Origin: Microbacterium sp.
GTDB taxonomy: Bacteria; Actinomycetota; Actinomycetes; Actinomycetales; Microbacteriaceae
Length of the DNA stretch: 64,000 bases
NCBI GenBank assembly: GCA_017744855.1
Contig: JAGIAK010000001.1
Coordinates: forward strand, 35,182 to 99,181
Reading direction: 5' to 3'
Under the pieces are notes generated by a model. That model ran no database searches and was not told the origin of the DNA. It worked only from the letters and a program-made list of their open reading frames with translations. Below, in pieces: positions 40,867 to 50,022 of this stretch (position 1 is the stretch's first letter; each line of letters opens with the position of its first letter). The translations under genes and the position numbers were made by a program.

Positions 40867-42396
40867 ATGAAACGAATGCCCCTCGCGCTCGCCGCAGCCG
40901 TGGCCGCGACCCTCGCGCTCACCAGCTGCAGCGGCGGGACCGCCCCATCGCCCTCCGGAGACGGCAGTGCCGCCGGCCCCGACGCGCTGAACATCGGGAA
41001 CTTCCTCGATGTCACCTCCTGGGACCCGTCGCTCGCCGACATCGGCTTCGACGGCCCCTACCTCTCCGCCGTGTACGACGCCCTCGTCGCGCTCGATGCC
41101 GACGGAAAGCCCATCCCGTCGCTCGCCACCGACTGGAAGGTCTCCGACGACGACCTCACCATCGATCTCGACATCCGGACCGACGCGAAGTTCAGCGACG
41201 GCTCGGCCGTCGACGTGGATGCCGTCGTGAAGAGCCTCGACTACCTCAAGGCCGGCGCGCGCTCGGGGGAGGCCTACCTCAACGTCTCCTCGTTCGAGAA
41301 GGTCGACGACGACACCGTCGCCATCCACCTCACCCAGCGCGACGACACGATCCTGTACCTCATGGGCCTCGGCCGCAGCTACGTCATGTCGCCGGCATCG
41401 ATCGACGCCGGCACGCTCGGCAAGGAGCCCATCGGCTCCGGTCCCTACGTGCTCGACAGCGCCACCAGCGTGCCGGGCGCCGAGTACCACTTCACCAAGG
41501 TGAAGGACCACTGGGACGCCAAGACCTACCCGTTCGGCGAGCTGTCGATCTTCCCCATCATGGACGCGACAGCGCGGCACAACGCCATGCTCAGCGGCCA
41601 GATCGACGTGCAGTACGGCGACGTCGCGAACCTCGAGCAGGCCAAGCAGCAGAACTGGAACGTCGCGCAGCGGGTGTCCGGTTGGGCCGGCCTCGTGATC
41701 ACCGACCACACCGGCGCGAAGAACGAGGCGCTCGGCAAGCTCGAGGTGCGTCAGGCGCTGAACTACGCGTTCGACGGCGCGGCGATCCTCGCCGCGGTCG
41801 GCAGCGGAGCGGGCGTCGCGACGAACCAGGTGTTCCCCGACGGCGGCGACATCAACGACGCCTCCCTCAACGACACCTACAAGGTGAACATGGACAAGGC
41901 GAAGAAGCTGTTGGCGGATGCCGGGTACCCCGACGGGTTCTCCATCTCGATGCCGATGTCGCCGATCTTCGAGCAGTGGAAGCCGGCCGCCGAGCAGGCG
42001 CTCACCGAGCTCGGCGTGAAGGTCACCTGGGACAACATGCAGATGCCCGACTACCAGCTGAACGCGCCGAACTACCCGATGTTCATCTCGTTCCTCGCGA
42101 TGGACGGCAACGACGTCGCGACCGTGCAGCGCCAGGTCACCAGCGTCCAGTGGTTCAACCCGGCTCCCGACTACGCGAAGAACGACGTCATCGCGCCGCT
42201 CGTGGAGAAGGTGCAGACCGAACGCGGCGACGCGCAGTCCGCCGCGATCGAGGAGCTCAACAAGGCCCTCGTCGATCAGGCGTGGTGGTCGGTCTGGTAC
42301 CAGGCGAACAACACCTACTACTCGGCCCAGGGCATCACGCTCCAGCCGGTCGTGGGGATGATGTTCCCGACCCTGCGCTACATCACCAAGGGCTGA
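40867..42396 (+). CDS. ABC transporter substrate-binding lipoprotein, DppA/OppA type
   Basis: Family 5 solute-binding protein of 509 residues. The signal peptide ends in the lipobox LTSC (Cys21), followed by a Ser/Gly linker, so it is lipid-anchored. The mature start LNIGNFLDVTSWDPSLADIG is typical of peptide/opine/glycoside binders. I chose ATG 40867, which has GAGAAGGAACC upstream. It leads the operon of permease, fused permease-ATPase, ATPase, TetR and hydrolase, under operator site B. Confidence 0.92.
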   Translation: MKRMPLALAAAVAATLALTSCSGGTAPSPSGDGSAAGPDALNIGNFLDVTSWDPSLADIGFDGPYLSAVYDALVALDADGKPIPSLATDWKVSDDDLTIDLDIRTDAKFSDGSAVDVDAVVKSLDYLKAGARSGEAYLNVSSFEKVDDDTVAIHLTQRDDTILYLMGLGRSYVMSPASIDAGTLGKEPIGSGPYVLDSATSVPGAEYHFTKVKDHWDAKTYPFGELSIFPIMDATARHNAMLSGQIDVQYGDVANLEQAKQQNWNVAQRVSGWAGLVITDHTGAKNEALGKLEVRQALNYAFDGAAILAAVGSGAGVATNQVFPDGGDINDASLNDTYKVNMDKAKKLLADAGYPDGFSISMPMSPIFEQWKPAAEQALTELGVKVTWDNMQMPDYQLNAPNYPMFISFLAMDGNDVATVQRQVTSVQWFNPAPDYAKNDVIAPLVEKVQTERGDAQSAAIEELNKALVDQAWWSVWYQANNTYYSAQGITLQPVVGMMFPTLRYITKG

Positions 42397-42403
42397 CGCC
42401 CGT

Positions 42404-42437
42404 CCGGGGCGGCTGCGGCACAGCGCGGCCGCCCCGG
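42404..42437. terminator. Hairpin between binding-protein and permease genes
   Basis: CCGGGGCGGC and GCCGCCCCGG form a perfect 10-bp stem around 14 bases, starting 7 bases after the binding-protein stop. There is no T-run. It probably attenuates read-through or stabilises the upstream message so that the binding protein is in excess. Confidence 0.5.
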
Positions 42438-42472
42438 CATCCATCCCCCTCCGACCCTCCCGAGAGGTCACC

Positions 42473-43414
42473 ATGCTCCTGTTCACGGCGAAGCGGGTGC
42501 TGTCAGGCATCCTCCTGCTCGTCGCGGTCTCGATCGGCACGTTCTTCCTCGCGCACCTCGCGATCAGCGATCCGACCGCCGCCCTGCTCGGCACCACGGC
42601 CAGCCCCGCCCAGCAGGCGGCGCTCGCCGAGAAGATCGGCCTCGACCGCCCGCTGCTCGTGCAGTTCGGGGACTGGTTCTCGCACGCCGTGCTCCTCGAC
42701 TTCGGCACCTCCTGGCGCAACTTCCAGCCGGTCGGCGCGCAGCTCGCCATCAAGGTGCCGGTGACCCTGTCGGTCGTCACTCTCGCCACCCTCATCACCG
42801 CCGTCATCGGCGTCGCGTTCGGCATGATCACCGGCCTGCGCCCCGGCACCTGGTTCGACCGCATCATCAAGGGCGTCTCCGTGGTGCTGTTCGCCCTTCC
42901 CGGGTTCTGGGTGAGTCTCGTGCTCGTGATGTGGTTCGCCGTGCAGCTCAAGTGGTTCCCCGCCGTGGGCTACGTGCCGCCGACGCAGTCGGTGGACGGA
43001 TGGCTGCGGTCGATCACCCTCCCCGCCGTCTCCCTCGCCCTCGGCGGCATCGTCGCCGTGTCGGAGCAGCTGCGCAACGCGGTGATCGCCCAGACCAGGC
43101 AGGACTGGGTGCGCACCCTCCGCAGCCGCGGCCTCTCCGCCGCCCGCGTCAACCTGCACATCCTGCGCAACGCCTCGCCCGCCGCCCTCACCGTGATCGC
43201 CCTGATGTTCGTCGGCCTGCTGTCCGGCGCGATCGTCGTCGAGCAGATCTTCAGCCTCCCCGGCCTCGGCCAGCTCACCAACCAGTCCTCGCAGAACGGC
43301 GACATCCCGATGCTGCTCGGCATCACGGTCATCTCGATCGTCTTCGTCGTCGTCATCAACCTGCTGCTCGACCTCGTGCTCGGCTGGATCAACCCGAAGG
43401 TGCGCGTCGCATGA
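42473..43414 (+). CDS. ABC permease, DppB type
   Basis: Membrane permease of 313 residues with six helices and a large first external loop. The EAA-like loop reads VIAQTRQDWVRTLRSRGLSA, typical of DppB, and the N-terminus LLFTAKRVLSGILLLVAVSI is the usual start. ATG 42473 follows CGAGAGGTCACC. The stop overlaps the next start as ATGA. Confidence 0.92.
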   Translation: MLLFTAKRVLSGILLLVAVSIGTFFLAHLAISDPTAALLGTTASPAQQAALAEKIGLDRPLLVQFGDWFSHAVLLDFGTSWRNFQPVGAQLAIKVPVTLSVVTLATLITAVIGVAFGMITGLRPGTWFDRIIKGVSVVLFALPGFWVSLVLVMWFAVQLKWFPAVGYVPPTQSVDGWLRSITLPAVSLALGGIVAVSEQLRNAVIAQTRQDWVRTLRSRGLSAARVNLHILRNASPAALTVIALMFVGLLSGAIVVEQIFSLPGLGQLTNQSSQNGDIPMLLGITVISIVFVVVINLLLDLVLGWINPKVRVA

Positions 43415-45216
43415 CCACCACAGACATCCGCGTCGCGTTCGACCGTGCGGCCCAGCGCCGTCGGTCGAGCCTGTTCCGCCGCTTCCTCCGCCACCCCGGC
43501 GGCTACATCCCGCTGGCGATCTTCCTGCTCATCGTGCTCGTGGGTGTCTTCGCGCCGTTGCTCGCGCCGATGGACCCGAACTTCGTCGACCTCGCTGCCG
43601 CCAAGGCCCCTCCCGGCCCCGAGCACCTCCTCGGCGCCGACTCGACGGGGCGCGACATCCTCAGCCGCCTCATCTACGGCACCCGCACCACCATCTGGGG
43701 CGCCCTCATCACGATCCTCACCTCGCTCGTGATCGGCGTGCCGTCCGGTGTGGCCGCCGGCTACTTCGGCGGCGTGTTCGACCGGGTGGCGACGTGGATC
43801 AGCGACGCGCTGCAGTCGATCCCCGGCATGATCATCCTCCTCGTGGTCGCTGCGGGCAGCCGCAACAACTTCGAGGTGCTGATGGCCACGGTCGGCGTGT
43901 TCATGGTGCCGGGCTACTTCCGCATCGCGCGGTCGCAGACCCTCGCGGTGCGCGGCGAGACGTACATCGACGCCGCGCGCGTGTCCGGTCTCTCCGACGG
44001 CCGCATCATCTTCCGGCATGTGATCAAGGCGGTCTATCCGCCGGTCATCATCCAGACCGCCCTCACCGCCGGCATCGCGATGGGCATGCAGGCGGGACTC
44101 CAGTTCCTCGGCATCGGCGACTCGAACGTGCCGAGCTGGGGCGCCATGATGCTCGAGGGCTTCCGGCTGATGCTCACCTACCCGCTCATGCTGCTGTGGC
44201 CGTCCACCGCCCTCGGCCTGACGATCGCCGTGCTCGCGATCATGGGCTCCACACTCGCCGAGCTCGTGCAGGTGCGCACGCCGCGGGTCGCGAAGCGGAA
44301 GGAGGATGCCGCCGCCGCTGCGACCGCTCCGGCGACAGGCACCGTGCGGCACGTCGCCGCCGAGTCCGCTCTGCGCGTCGAGAACCTGCGCGTGACGCAC
44401 GCCACGCCGACCGGGGAGACCGAGGTCGTGCACGGCGTCACCCTCGACGTGGCCCCCGGCGAGGTCGTCGGCATCGTCGGCGAGTCGGGCTCGGGCAAGT
44501 CGCAGACCGTCTTCTCGGTGCTCGATCTGCTGCCGTCGACCGGCCGTGCGGAGGCAGACGCGATCTGGGTCGGCGGCAAGGACGTGTCCCGCGCGACCCC
44601 GGCTCAGCGCCAGGCGCTGCTCGGCCGTGAGATCGGCTATGTGCCGCAGGAGCCGATGAGCAACCTCGACCCCTCGTACACGATCGGCCATCAGCTGATC
44701 GAGCCGCTGCGTCGCACCCACGGCCTCGGCCGGGCCGCGGCGAAGGAGCGGGCGCGCGAGATGCTGCTGCGGGTGGGGCTCACCGACCCCGACCGCGTGA
44801 TGCGCAGCTACCCGCACCAGGTGTCTGGCGGCATGGCGCAGCGCGTGCTCATCGCCGGCGCCATCGCAGGCAAGCCCTCGCTGCTCGTCGCCGACGAGCC
44901 GACGACGGCCCTCGACGTCACCGTGCAGGCAGAGGTGCTGGAGCTGCTCCGCGAGCTGCAGGCGGAGTACGGCATGGCGCTGCTGATCGTGACCCACAAC
45001 TTCGGCGTCGTCGCCGACATCTGCGACCGCGTGATCGTGATGCGCGGCGGTGACATCGTCGAGTCCGGCGTCGTCGACGAGCTCTTCGCGGCGCCGATGG
45101 AGGAGTACACGCGCGAGTTGATCGCGGCGTCCCTCGACGACGCCGACGGCCGCGCCGAGCTCGACCGGGCTGTGCTCGACCGGGCTGCGGCGGGCACTCA
45201 GGAGGTGAAGGCATGA
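43411..45216 (+). CDS. Fused ABC permease-ATPase, DppC-DppD
   Basis: A 601-residue fusion. Residues 1-295 are a DppC permease with the motif GADSTGRDILSRLIYGTRTT near 79 and the EAA loop YIDAARVSGLSDGRIIFRHV. After an Ala-rich linker, residues from about 325 are a DppD ATPase with Walker A GESGSGKSQ, signature VSGGMAQRV and Walker [13 protein letters not shown]. Fusion of these subunits occurs in other actinobacteria. ATG 43411 overlaps the preceding stop as ATGA and the end overlaps the next start in the same way. Confidence 0.92.
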   Translation: MTTTDIRVAFDRAAQRRRSSLFRRFLRHPGGYIPLAIFLLIVLVGVFAPLLAPMDPNFVDLAAAKAPPGPEHLLGADSTGRDILSRLIYGTRTTIWGALITILTSLVIGVPSGVAAGYFGGVFDRVATWISDALQSIPGMIILLVVAAGSRNNFEVLMATVGVFMVPGYFRIARSQTLAVRGETYIDAARVSGLSDGRIIFRHVIKAVYPPVIIQTALTAGIAMGMQAGLQFLGIGDSNVPSWGAMMLEGFRLMLTYPLMLLWPSTALGLTIAVLAIMGSTLAELVQVRTPRVAKRKEDAAAAATAPATGTVRHVAAESALRVENLRVTHATPTGETEVVHGVTLDVAPGEVVGIVGESGSGKSQTVFSVLDLLPSTGRAEADAIWVGGKDVSRATPAQRQALLGREIGYVPQEPMSNLDPSYTIGHQLIEPLRRTHGLGRAAAKERAREMLLRVGLTDPDRVMRSYPHQVSGGMAQRVLIAGAIAGKPSLLVADEPTTALDVTVQAEVLELLRELQAEYGMALLIVTHNFGVVADICDRVIVMRGGDIVESGVVDELFAAPMEEYTRELIAASLDDADGRAELDRAVLDRAAAGTQEVKA

Positions 45217-46046
45217 GCGCTCTGCTCGAAGTGAACGACCTCGTGGTCGAGTACGGCCGCGGGAGGAACGCGTTCCGCGCCCTGCACGGCGTCTCCCTCG
45301 ACATCGCGCCGGGGGAGTGCCTCGGCCTCGTCGGCGAGTCGGGATCGGGCAAATCGACGCTCGGCAAGGCGATCCTCGGGCTGGCGCCGGTCACAGGCGG
45401 CAGCATCCGATTCGACGGCACGGACATCTCGCGCCTCGGAGGGCGTGCGCGGCGCGCCCTCGCCGACGACATCCAGGTCGTCTTCCAGGATCCGTACGGC
45501 TCGCTCAACCCCGCGATGACCATCGGCGACATCCTGGCCGAGCCGCTGCTCACCACCGGCATCGGATCGAAGGACGCCGAGGCCAAGGTGCGCGAGATGC
45601 TCGACCGCGTGCGGCTGCCGTCGACGGCGATGGAGCGGTATCCCAGCGAGTTCTCCGGCGGTCAGCGTCAGCGCATCGCCATCGCCCGCGCGCTCGTGCG
45701 CGGTCCGCGGCTCATCGTGTGCGACGAGCCGGTCAGCGCGCTCGACCTCACCACGCAGGCGACGATCCTCGACCTGTTCATCGAGCTGCAGCGCGACACC
45801 GGCGTGGCGTACCTGTTCGTGTCGCACGACCTCGGCGTTGTACGGCGGGTGTGCCACCGCGTCGCCGTGATGTACCGCGGCGAGCTGGTCGAGGTCGGCG
45901 ACGGAGAGCAGGTCACGCGCAGCCCCCAGCATCCGTACTCCGAGCGTCTGCGTCTCGCCTCTCCCGTGGCCGACCCGATCGCCCAGCGCGCGCGGCGCTC
46001 CCAGTGGCTGGCTCTGCGGGAGGCGCCCGATGCGGCTGTACGGTAG
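45213..46046 (+). CDS. ABC ATP-binding protein, DppF type
   Basis: Second ATPase of the importer, 277 residues. Walker A GESGSGKST near residue 42, Q-loop VFQDPYGSLNP, signature FSGGQRQRI and Walker B LIVCDEPVSALD are all intact. The tail is shorter than in many DppF proteins and lacks the usual Cys-rich iron-sulphur motif. It is coupled to the fusion gene by an ATGA overlap and followed after 77 bases by the TetR gene. Confidence 0.92.
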   Translation: MSALLEVNDLVVEYGRGRNAFRALHGVSLDIAPGECLGLVGESGSGKSTLGKAILGLAPVTGGSIRFDGTDISRLGGRARRALADDIQVVFQDPYGSLNPAMTIGDILAEPLLTTGIGSKDAEAKVREMLDRVRLPSTAMERYPSEFSGGQRQRIAIARALVRGPRLIVCDEPVSALDLTTQATILDLFIELQRDTGVAYLFVSHDLGVVRRVCHRVAVMYRGELVEVGDGEQVTRSPQHPYSERLRLASPVADPIAQRARRSQWLALREAPDAAVR

Positions 46047-46123
46047 CAGCAGGACGGATCTCCGCAGCCGGCGTCGGCCGCTGTCGGGAGGGTCACCCAT
46101 TCAGCACCGGCCGGAAGGACTCC

Positions 46124-46711
46124 ATGCCGAAGATCATCGACCACGACCAGCGTCGGCGGGACATCGTCGAGGTGGCGAAGAGCATCATCCTCAAGGGCGG
46201 GTTCGAGGCGGCCACGATGCGCAGCATCGCCGCGGAGGCGGGGTTCGCGAACGGCGCGCTGAAGCACTACTTCCCGGGCAAGGAGAGCATCGTCGCGGCG
46301 ACGTTCGAGACGATCCTGCAGCAGATGGCCGAGGGCGTGGCGTCGGCCACGGCCGAGACCGCGACGGCCGAGGAGGCGTTGCGCGGATGGCTGGAGGCGA
46401 CCATCCCGCGCGATCCCGATCAGATCGCGGCCGGACGAGTGCTGCTCGCGCTGTGGGAGTACGCGATGTCGAACGAGTCGCTCGCCGAGCTGTACCGCAG
46501 CCATCTCTCGAACTGGCGGTCCTCGCTGGTCGAGCGCATGGAGGAGGCGCGCGACGAGGGGTCGATCCGCGACCAGGACTACGTCGCGGCGGCGAACGAG
46601 TACATCTCGGTCGCGGTCGGCGCGACGGTGATCAACCTCATGTTCCCGGACGGCGATCGCATCGCCGACTATCAGGGCTACATCGACCAGTTCCTGGCGC
46701 GTCTGCGCTAG
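46124..46711 (+). CDS. TetR family regulator, BetI-like; candidate master regulator of the 35-50 kb system
   Basis: A 195-residue TetR protein. The helix-turn-helix reads MRSIAAEAGFANGALKHYFP near residues 32-51, then a C-terminal half (BetI_C-like) ending YQGYIDQFLARLR. ATG 46124 follows GGAAGGACTCC. It is downstream of the Dpp-type ATPase and upstream of a hydrolase in the same direction, so it is in the operon behind site B. Four similar palindromes near it (38433, 40755, 47501, 50023) are its most likely targets. Its N-terminus resembles the TetR at 30626. Confidence 0.9.
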   Translation: MPKIIDHDQRRRDIVEVAKSIILKGGFEAATMRSIAAEAGFANGALKHYFPGKESIVAATFETILQQMAEGVASATAETATAEEALRGWLEATIPRDPDQIAAGRVLLALWEYAMSNESLAELYRSHLSNWRSSLVERMEEARDEGSIRDQDYVAAANEYISVAVGATVINLMFPDGDRIADYQGYIDQFLARLR

Positions 46712-46760
46712 CACGGCGGCGATTCGTCGCTGCGCGTCCGATCCGAGAGGAGGGCGCGCG

Positions 46761-47459
46761 ATGACCGCTCGCCTGAACGTCCACCGCCGTGCCGGTCACG
46801 GCCGTCCCGTCGTGCTCGTGCACGGCCTCGCCTCCTCGGGGGCGCAGGACTGGCCGGATGCCGAGTGGTCGGGGGTCTTCGGCGACCGCCCGGTCGTCGT
46901 GGTCGACCTCCCGGCGCACGGCGCCAGCCCCGCGCTCGGCACGGCTCCGACCTCGGAGGTGCTCGACGCGCTCGCGGAGGCCGTCGGGCGCGACGAGGTC
47001 GACCTCGTCGGCTACTCGCTCGGCGCCCGTCTCGCATGGGATCTGGCGCGGCATCCGTCGGCCGCCGTGCGGCGGCTCGTGCTGGGCGGTCTGGCTGCCG
47101 GAGAGCCCTTCGTGCACGTCGATCTGGCCGCGGCCCGCGACGCGCTCGCCGGGGGAGCGGCGCCATCCGATCCGCTGACCGGCATGATCCTGCACATGGT
47201 GACGCTGCCGGGCAACCGCCCGGCCGAGCTGCTCGACCTCATCGAGGGGCTGGCCGCCGAGCCGTTCGACCCGGCGTCCGCGGCGCCGACGCAGCCGACG
47301 CTGCTGCTCGGCGGGGTCGACGACGGCATGGCCGCCGGCATCGGCGACCTCGCCGTTCTGCTGCCGGAGTCCCGCGTCGGGCGGGTGCCCGGCGATCACC
47401 TGGGCGCCCTGCACGCCCCCGAGTTCCGCGCGGCCGTCGCCGCGTTCCTGGCGGACTGA
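46761..47459 (+). CDS. Alpha/beta hydrolase
   Basis: A compact alpha/beta hydrolase of 232 residues. The N-terminal strand VVLVHGLASSGAQDW supplies the oxyanion HG motif; the nucleophile Ser is in GYSLGARL near residue 93; the Asp lies in GVDDGMA; the His in GDHLGALH near the end. The triad is therefore complete. ATG 46761 follows GAGAGGAGG. It reads with the TetR and importer genes and is probably the first hydrolytic step on the imported compound. Confidence 0.88.
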   Translation: MTARLNVHRRAGHGRPVVLVHGLASSGAQDWPDAEWSGVFGDRPVVVVDLPAHGASPALGTAPTSEVLDALAEAVGRDEVDLVGYSLGARLAWDLARHPSAAVRRLVLGGLAAGEPFVHVDLAAARDALAGGAAPSDPLTGMILHMVTLPGNRPAELLDLIEGLAAEPFDPASAAPTQPTLLLGGVDDGMAAGIGDLAVLLPESRVGRVPGDHLGALHAPEFRAAVAAFLAD

Positions 47460-47500
47460 GCCGTGTGGATCGCCCGCTGGGGCTTTCCGCATCCTCAAGT

Positions 47501-47516
47501 TCCTACAGTTGTAGAC
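47501..47516. promoter_or_regulatory. Palindromic operator, site C
   Basis: TCCTACAGTTGTAGAC, with the perfect core CTACA-GT-TGTAG, lies 52 bases before the methyltransferase-like gene in a 109-base gap. It fits the pattern shared with sites A, B and D. Confidence 0.62.
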
Positions 47517-47568
47517 ATTCCTCTGCTCCCCGCGCACATCCGGCGCATCTTCACGAAAGGCATCATCC

Positions 47569-48555
47569 ATGACGAACACGACTCCCGACGCCGCCCGCAT
47601 CCTGGACATCGCGACGGGGTACATGGCCTCGAAGCAGCTGTTCGAGGCGAGCAGGATCGGCCTCTTCGCCGCGGTGGCGGACGGGGCTGACACGGTCGCC
47701 GCGATCGCCGAACGCTGCGGCGTGAGCGAGCGCATCGCCCGCATCCTCGCCGACGCCATGTCGGCCAAGGGGCTGCTCGGCCGGGCCGGCGGCCGCTACA
47801 CGGTCGCGCCGGATGCCGCCGCGTACCTCACCGGAGGTGACTCCGCGATCGACCTCGCGCCGTTCCTCACCTTCCTCGGCGAGATCAGCTACCCGCACTG
47901 GCTCCAGTTCGCGCACACGGTCGACACCACAGAGCCCGGCGACCTGCAGATGGACGACGCCCGCTGGGGCACCTTCATGGCAGGCGTGATGACGTACAAC
48001 CGTCTGCACGCGCAGGAGTTCGGCCGCCTCGTCGACCTGTCATCGGCGACGAAGGCCCTCGACTTCGGCGGGCTGTCGGCGGAGTTCGCGCTCGCCGTGA
48101 TGGCCGGCAACCCCGCACTGCACACGACGTTCGTGTACGCGCCGGGCTTCGAGGACGGCGTCGCCGAGGCCGTCGCGGCGGCGGGCGTCGCCGACCGCGC
48201 CACGGTCGAGACCGGAGACACGGCCACCGCGACCCCGCAGGGCGAGTTCGACGCCGTGTTCGCGAACCACGTCATCCACCGCTTCAGCGCCGAGGAGAAC
48301 GCGCAGATCTTCCGCAACCTCCGCGCGGCCGCGGTGCCGGGCGCGACCCTGACCGTGCTCGACTTCTTCCTCGACGACGACGACGAGCAGCGCGGCCTCG
48401 ACGCCCTGCACGCGGGGGAGTACCTCGTGATCGACGGCACCGTCGTGTACCCCGAGGCGCAGGTGCGCGGCTGGCTGACCGACGCCGGATGGGACGTGCG
48501 CGACAAGGTGGCGCTGCCGGGCAGCCCGCGCGTGCTCGTCGCGACGGCGGTGTGA
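47569..48555 (+). CDS. Methyltransferase-like protein (O-methyltransferase fold) with degenerate SAM motif
   Basis: A 328-residue protein with the layout of acetylserotonin-type O-methyltransferases: an N-terminal winged-helix dimerisation domain (AAIAERCGVSERIARILADA) and a C-terminal Rossmann half with VFANHVIHRFSAEENAQIFR. The SAM-binding motif I, normally DxGGGxG, reads DFGGLSAEF, so two Gly are lost and the next acidic residue is not obvious. Binding of SAM is therefore doubtful. ATG 47569 follows AAAGG, with site C upstream. It ends at a strong terminator. Confidence 0.78.
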   Translation: MTNTTPDAARILDIATGYMASKQLFEASRIGLFAAVADGADTVAAIAERCGVSERIARILADAMSAKGLLGRAGGRYTVAPDAAAYLTGGDSAIDLAPFLTFLGEISYPHWLQFAHTVDTTEPGDLQMDDARWGTFMAGVMTYNRLHAQEFGRLVDLSSATKALDFGGLSAEFALAVMAGNPALHTTFVYAPGFEDGVAEAVAAAGVADRATVETGDTATATPQGEFDAVFANHVIHRFSAEENAQIFRNLRAAAVPGATLTVLDFFLDDDDEQRGLDALHAGEYLVIDGTVVYPEAQVRGWLTDAGWDVRDKVALPGSPRVLVATAV

Positions 48556-48615
48556 GAGCGTCCCGGGTCGCGCCAGCGGCCCGGGGTTCCGGACTGGTCC
48601 GAGGGGGATCAGGAG

Positions 48616-48645
48616 ACGGGCGGCACGCGAGAGCGTGCCGCCCGT
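48616..48645. terminator. Strong bidirectional terminator
   Basis: ACGGGCGGCACGC, loop GAGA, and its exact complement form a 13-bp perfect stem between convergent genes, followed by TGTTCG rightward. It separates the methyltransferase-like gene from the amidohydrolase. Confidence 0.8.
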
Positions 48646-48697
48646 TGTTCGTCGTGTGTGTGGCGCGGATATGGCAGGGGCCGGGCCGAGCCGGAGC

Positions 48698-50020
48698 TCA
48701 GGCGCGGGCGAAGACGGTCCGGCCGCCGACGACGGTGCGCTCGACAGAGAGCGACGTGAAGCCGCGGCCGGGCTGCAGGGGGTCCTCGTCGAGCACCGTG
48801 AGGTCGGCGACCTTGCCGGGCTCGAGCGTGCCCTTCCAGTCCGAGGCGCCGTCCTGGGTGGCAGCATCCGCCGTCATGCCGCGCAGCAGCGCGGTGCGGG
48901 TCGCCGCGTCGTCGGCGCCGAGCAGGGAGAGCGAGGCGTCGAGGCCGAGGCGCCAGTCGGGCGTCGCGATCGGGGCGTCGCTGGTGATCGTGGTGAGCGC
49001 GCCGGATGCCAGCATCTCGCGGAGCGGCCAGGCCGAGGCGAGTCGTTCGGGGCCGAGCTGGGCGCCTGCCCACTCCTGGGTGTGCGCGGCGATCAGCGGC
49101 TGCACGGCGAAGCCGGCGCCGACCTCCCTCATCCTCGCGATCTGTGCGGGGGAGGCGAGGTCGCCGTGCACGACGTAGTGCGGCGCGCCCTGCGCGGGTG
49201 GCAGCGATTCCAGCACGCGCAGGAACTCCTCGATCGAGCGGTCGCCGGTGGCGTGAACCGCGATCTGCATGCCAGCGGTCGCCGCGAGCCCGATCATCGT
49301 TCGGAACGCCGTGAGCGGGTCGTCGCCACGGGTGAGCAGATGCCCGGTCGACCCGTCGGGGTAGGGCTCGCACACCCACGCGGTGGCCATCGGAGGGATG
49401 CCGTCGGCGAAGATCTTCACGCCGGGGATCGCGAGCCAGCGCGGATCGGTGGCGGGAGCGGGGGTGCGGATGCCGCGCTCGAAGTCGGCGAGCGTGCTCT
49501 CGCCGTCGATCGTGCCGAACAGGCGCAGCAGCGTCACGCGCGAGGTCTGCGCCCCCGCCCTGTGCAGCTCGACATAGGTGTCGAGCATGGCGGTGCCGAA
49601 GCATCCGGTCTCGCCGTCGTCTTCGCCTGGGCCGATGCCCGGTTCGGTGTAGCTGGTGATGCCGAGCTCCGCGAGCAGGCTCCAGGCGTGCAGCAGGGCC
49701 TCGCGGCGGTCGGATGCCGTGGTCACCAGTCGTCCGGATGGCTGGTGCTCTGGCGGGGTGTCGGAGAAGAAGAGGTGCGGCCAGCGCGCGCCCAGCCAGG
49801 CCGCGTGCAGATGGGCGTCGTTGATGCCGGGCACCGCGGTGCGGCCGTCGAGCTCGACGATCTCCGCCGCGCGCAGGGCCTCGGCGTCGTCTCCGGTCGC
49901 GACGATCCGGCCGTCGGACACGGCGACGGCGGACACGACCGTGCCTGCGTCGTCGAGGGTGTGGATGCGGCCACCGCGGATGATCAGATCGGCGTCGTCG
50001 CCGAGGCGTGTCGTGCTCAT
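48698..50020 (-). CDS. Amidohydrolase family protein (YtcJ-like)
   Basis: Metal-dependent amidohydrolase, 440 residues, shorter than the one at 3118. The N-terminal NDAHLHAAW carries the HxH metal pair near residue 65. KIFADG, where a modified Lys may bridge metals, and HATGDRSIEEFL are present. The C-terminal GTLEPGKVADLTVLDEDPL is typical. I chose ATG 50020 (MSTTRLGDDADLII), since GGTGGA lies 4 bases upstream; the frame further up is open but not family-like. Operator site D directly overlaps this leader, so it should respond to the same regulator as the Dpp-type importer. Confidence 0.88.
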   Translation of the reverse strand: MSTTRLGDDADLIIRGGRIHTLDDAGTVVSAVAVSDGRIVATGDDAEALRAAEIVELDGRTAVPGINDAHLHAAWLGARWPHLFFSDTPPEHQPSGRLVTTASDRREALLHAWSLLAELGITSYTEPGIGPGEDDGETGCFGTAMLDTYVELHRAGAQTSRVTLLRLFGTIDGESTLADFERGIRTPAPATDPRWLAIPGVKIFADGIPPMATAWVCEPYPDGSTGHLLTRGDDPLTAFRTMIGLAATAGMQIAVHATGDRSIEEFLRVLESLPPAQGAPHYVVHGDLASPAQIARMREVGAGFAVQPLIAAHTQEWAGAQLGPERLASAWPLREMLASGALTTITSDAPIATPDWRLGLDASLSLLGADDAATRTALLRGMTADAATQDGASDWKGTLEPGKVADLTVLDEDPLQPGRGFTSLSVERTVVGGRTVFARA

Positions 50021-50022
50021 TA

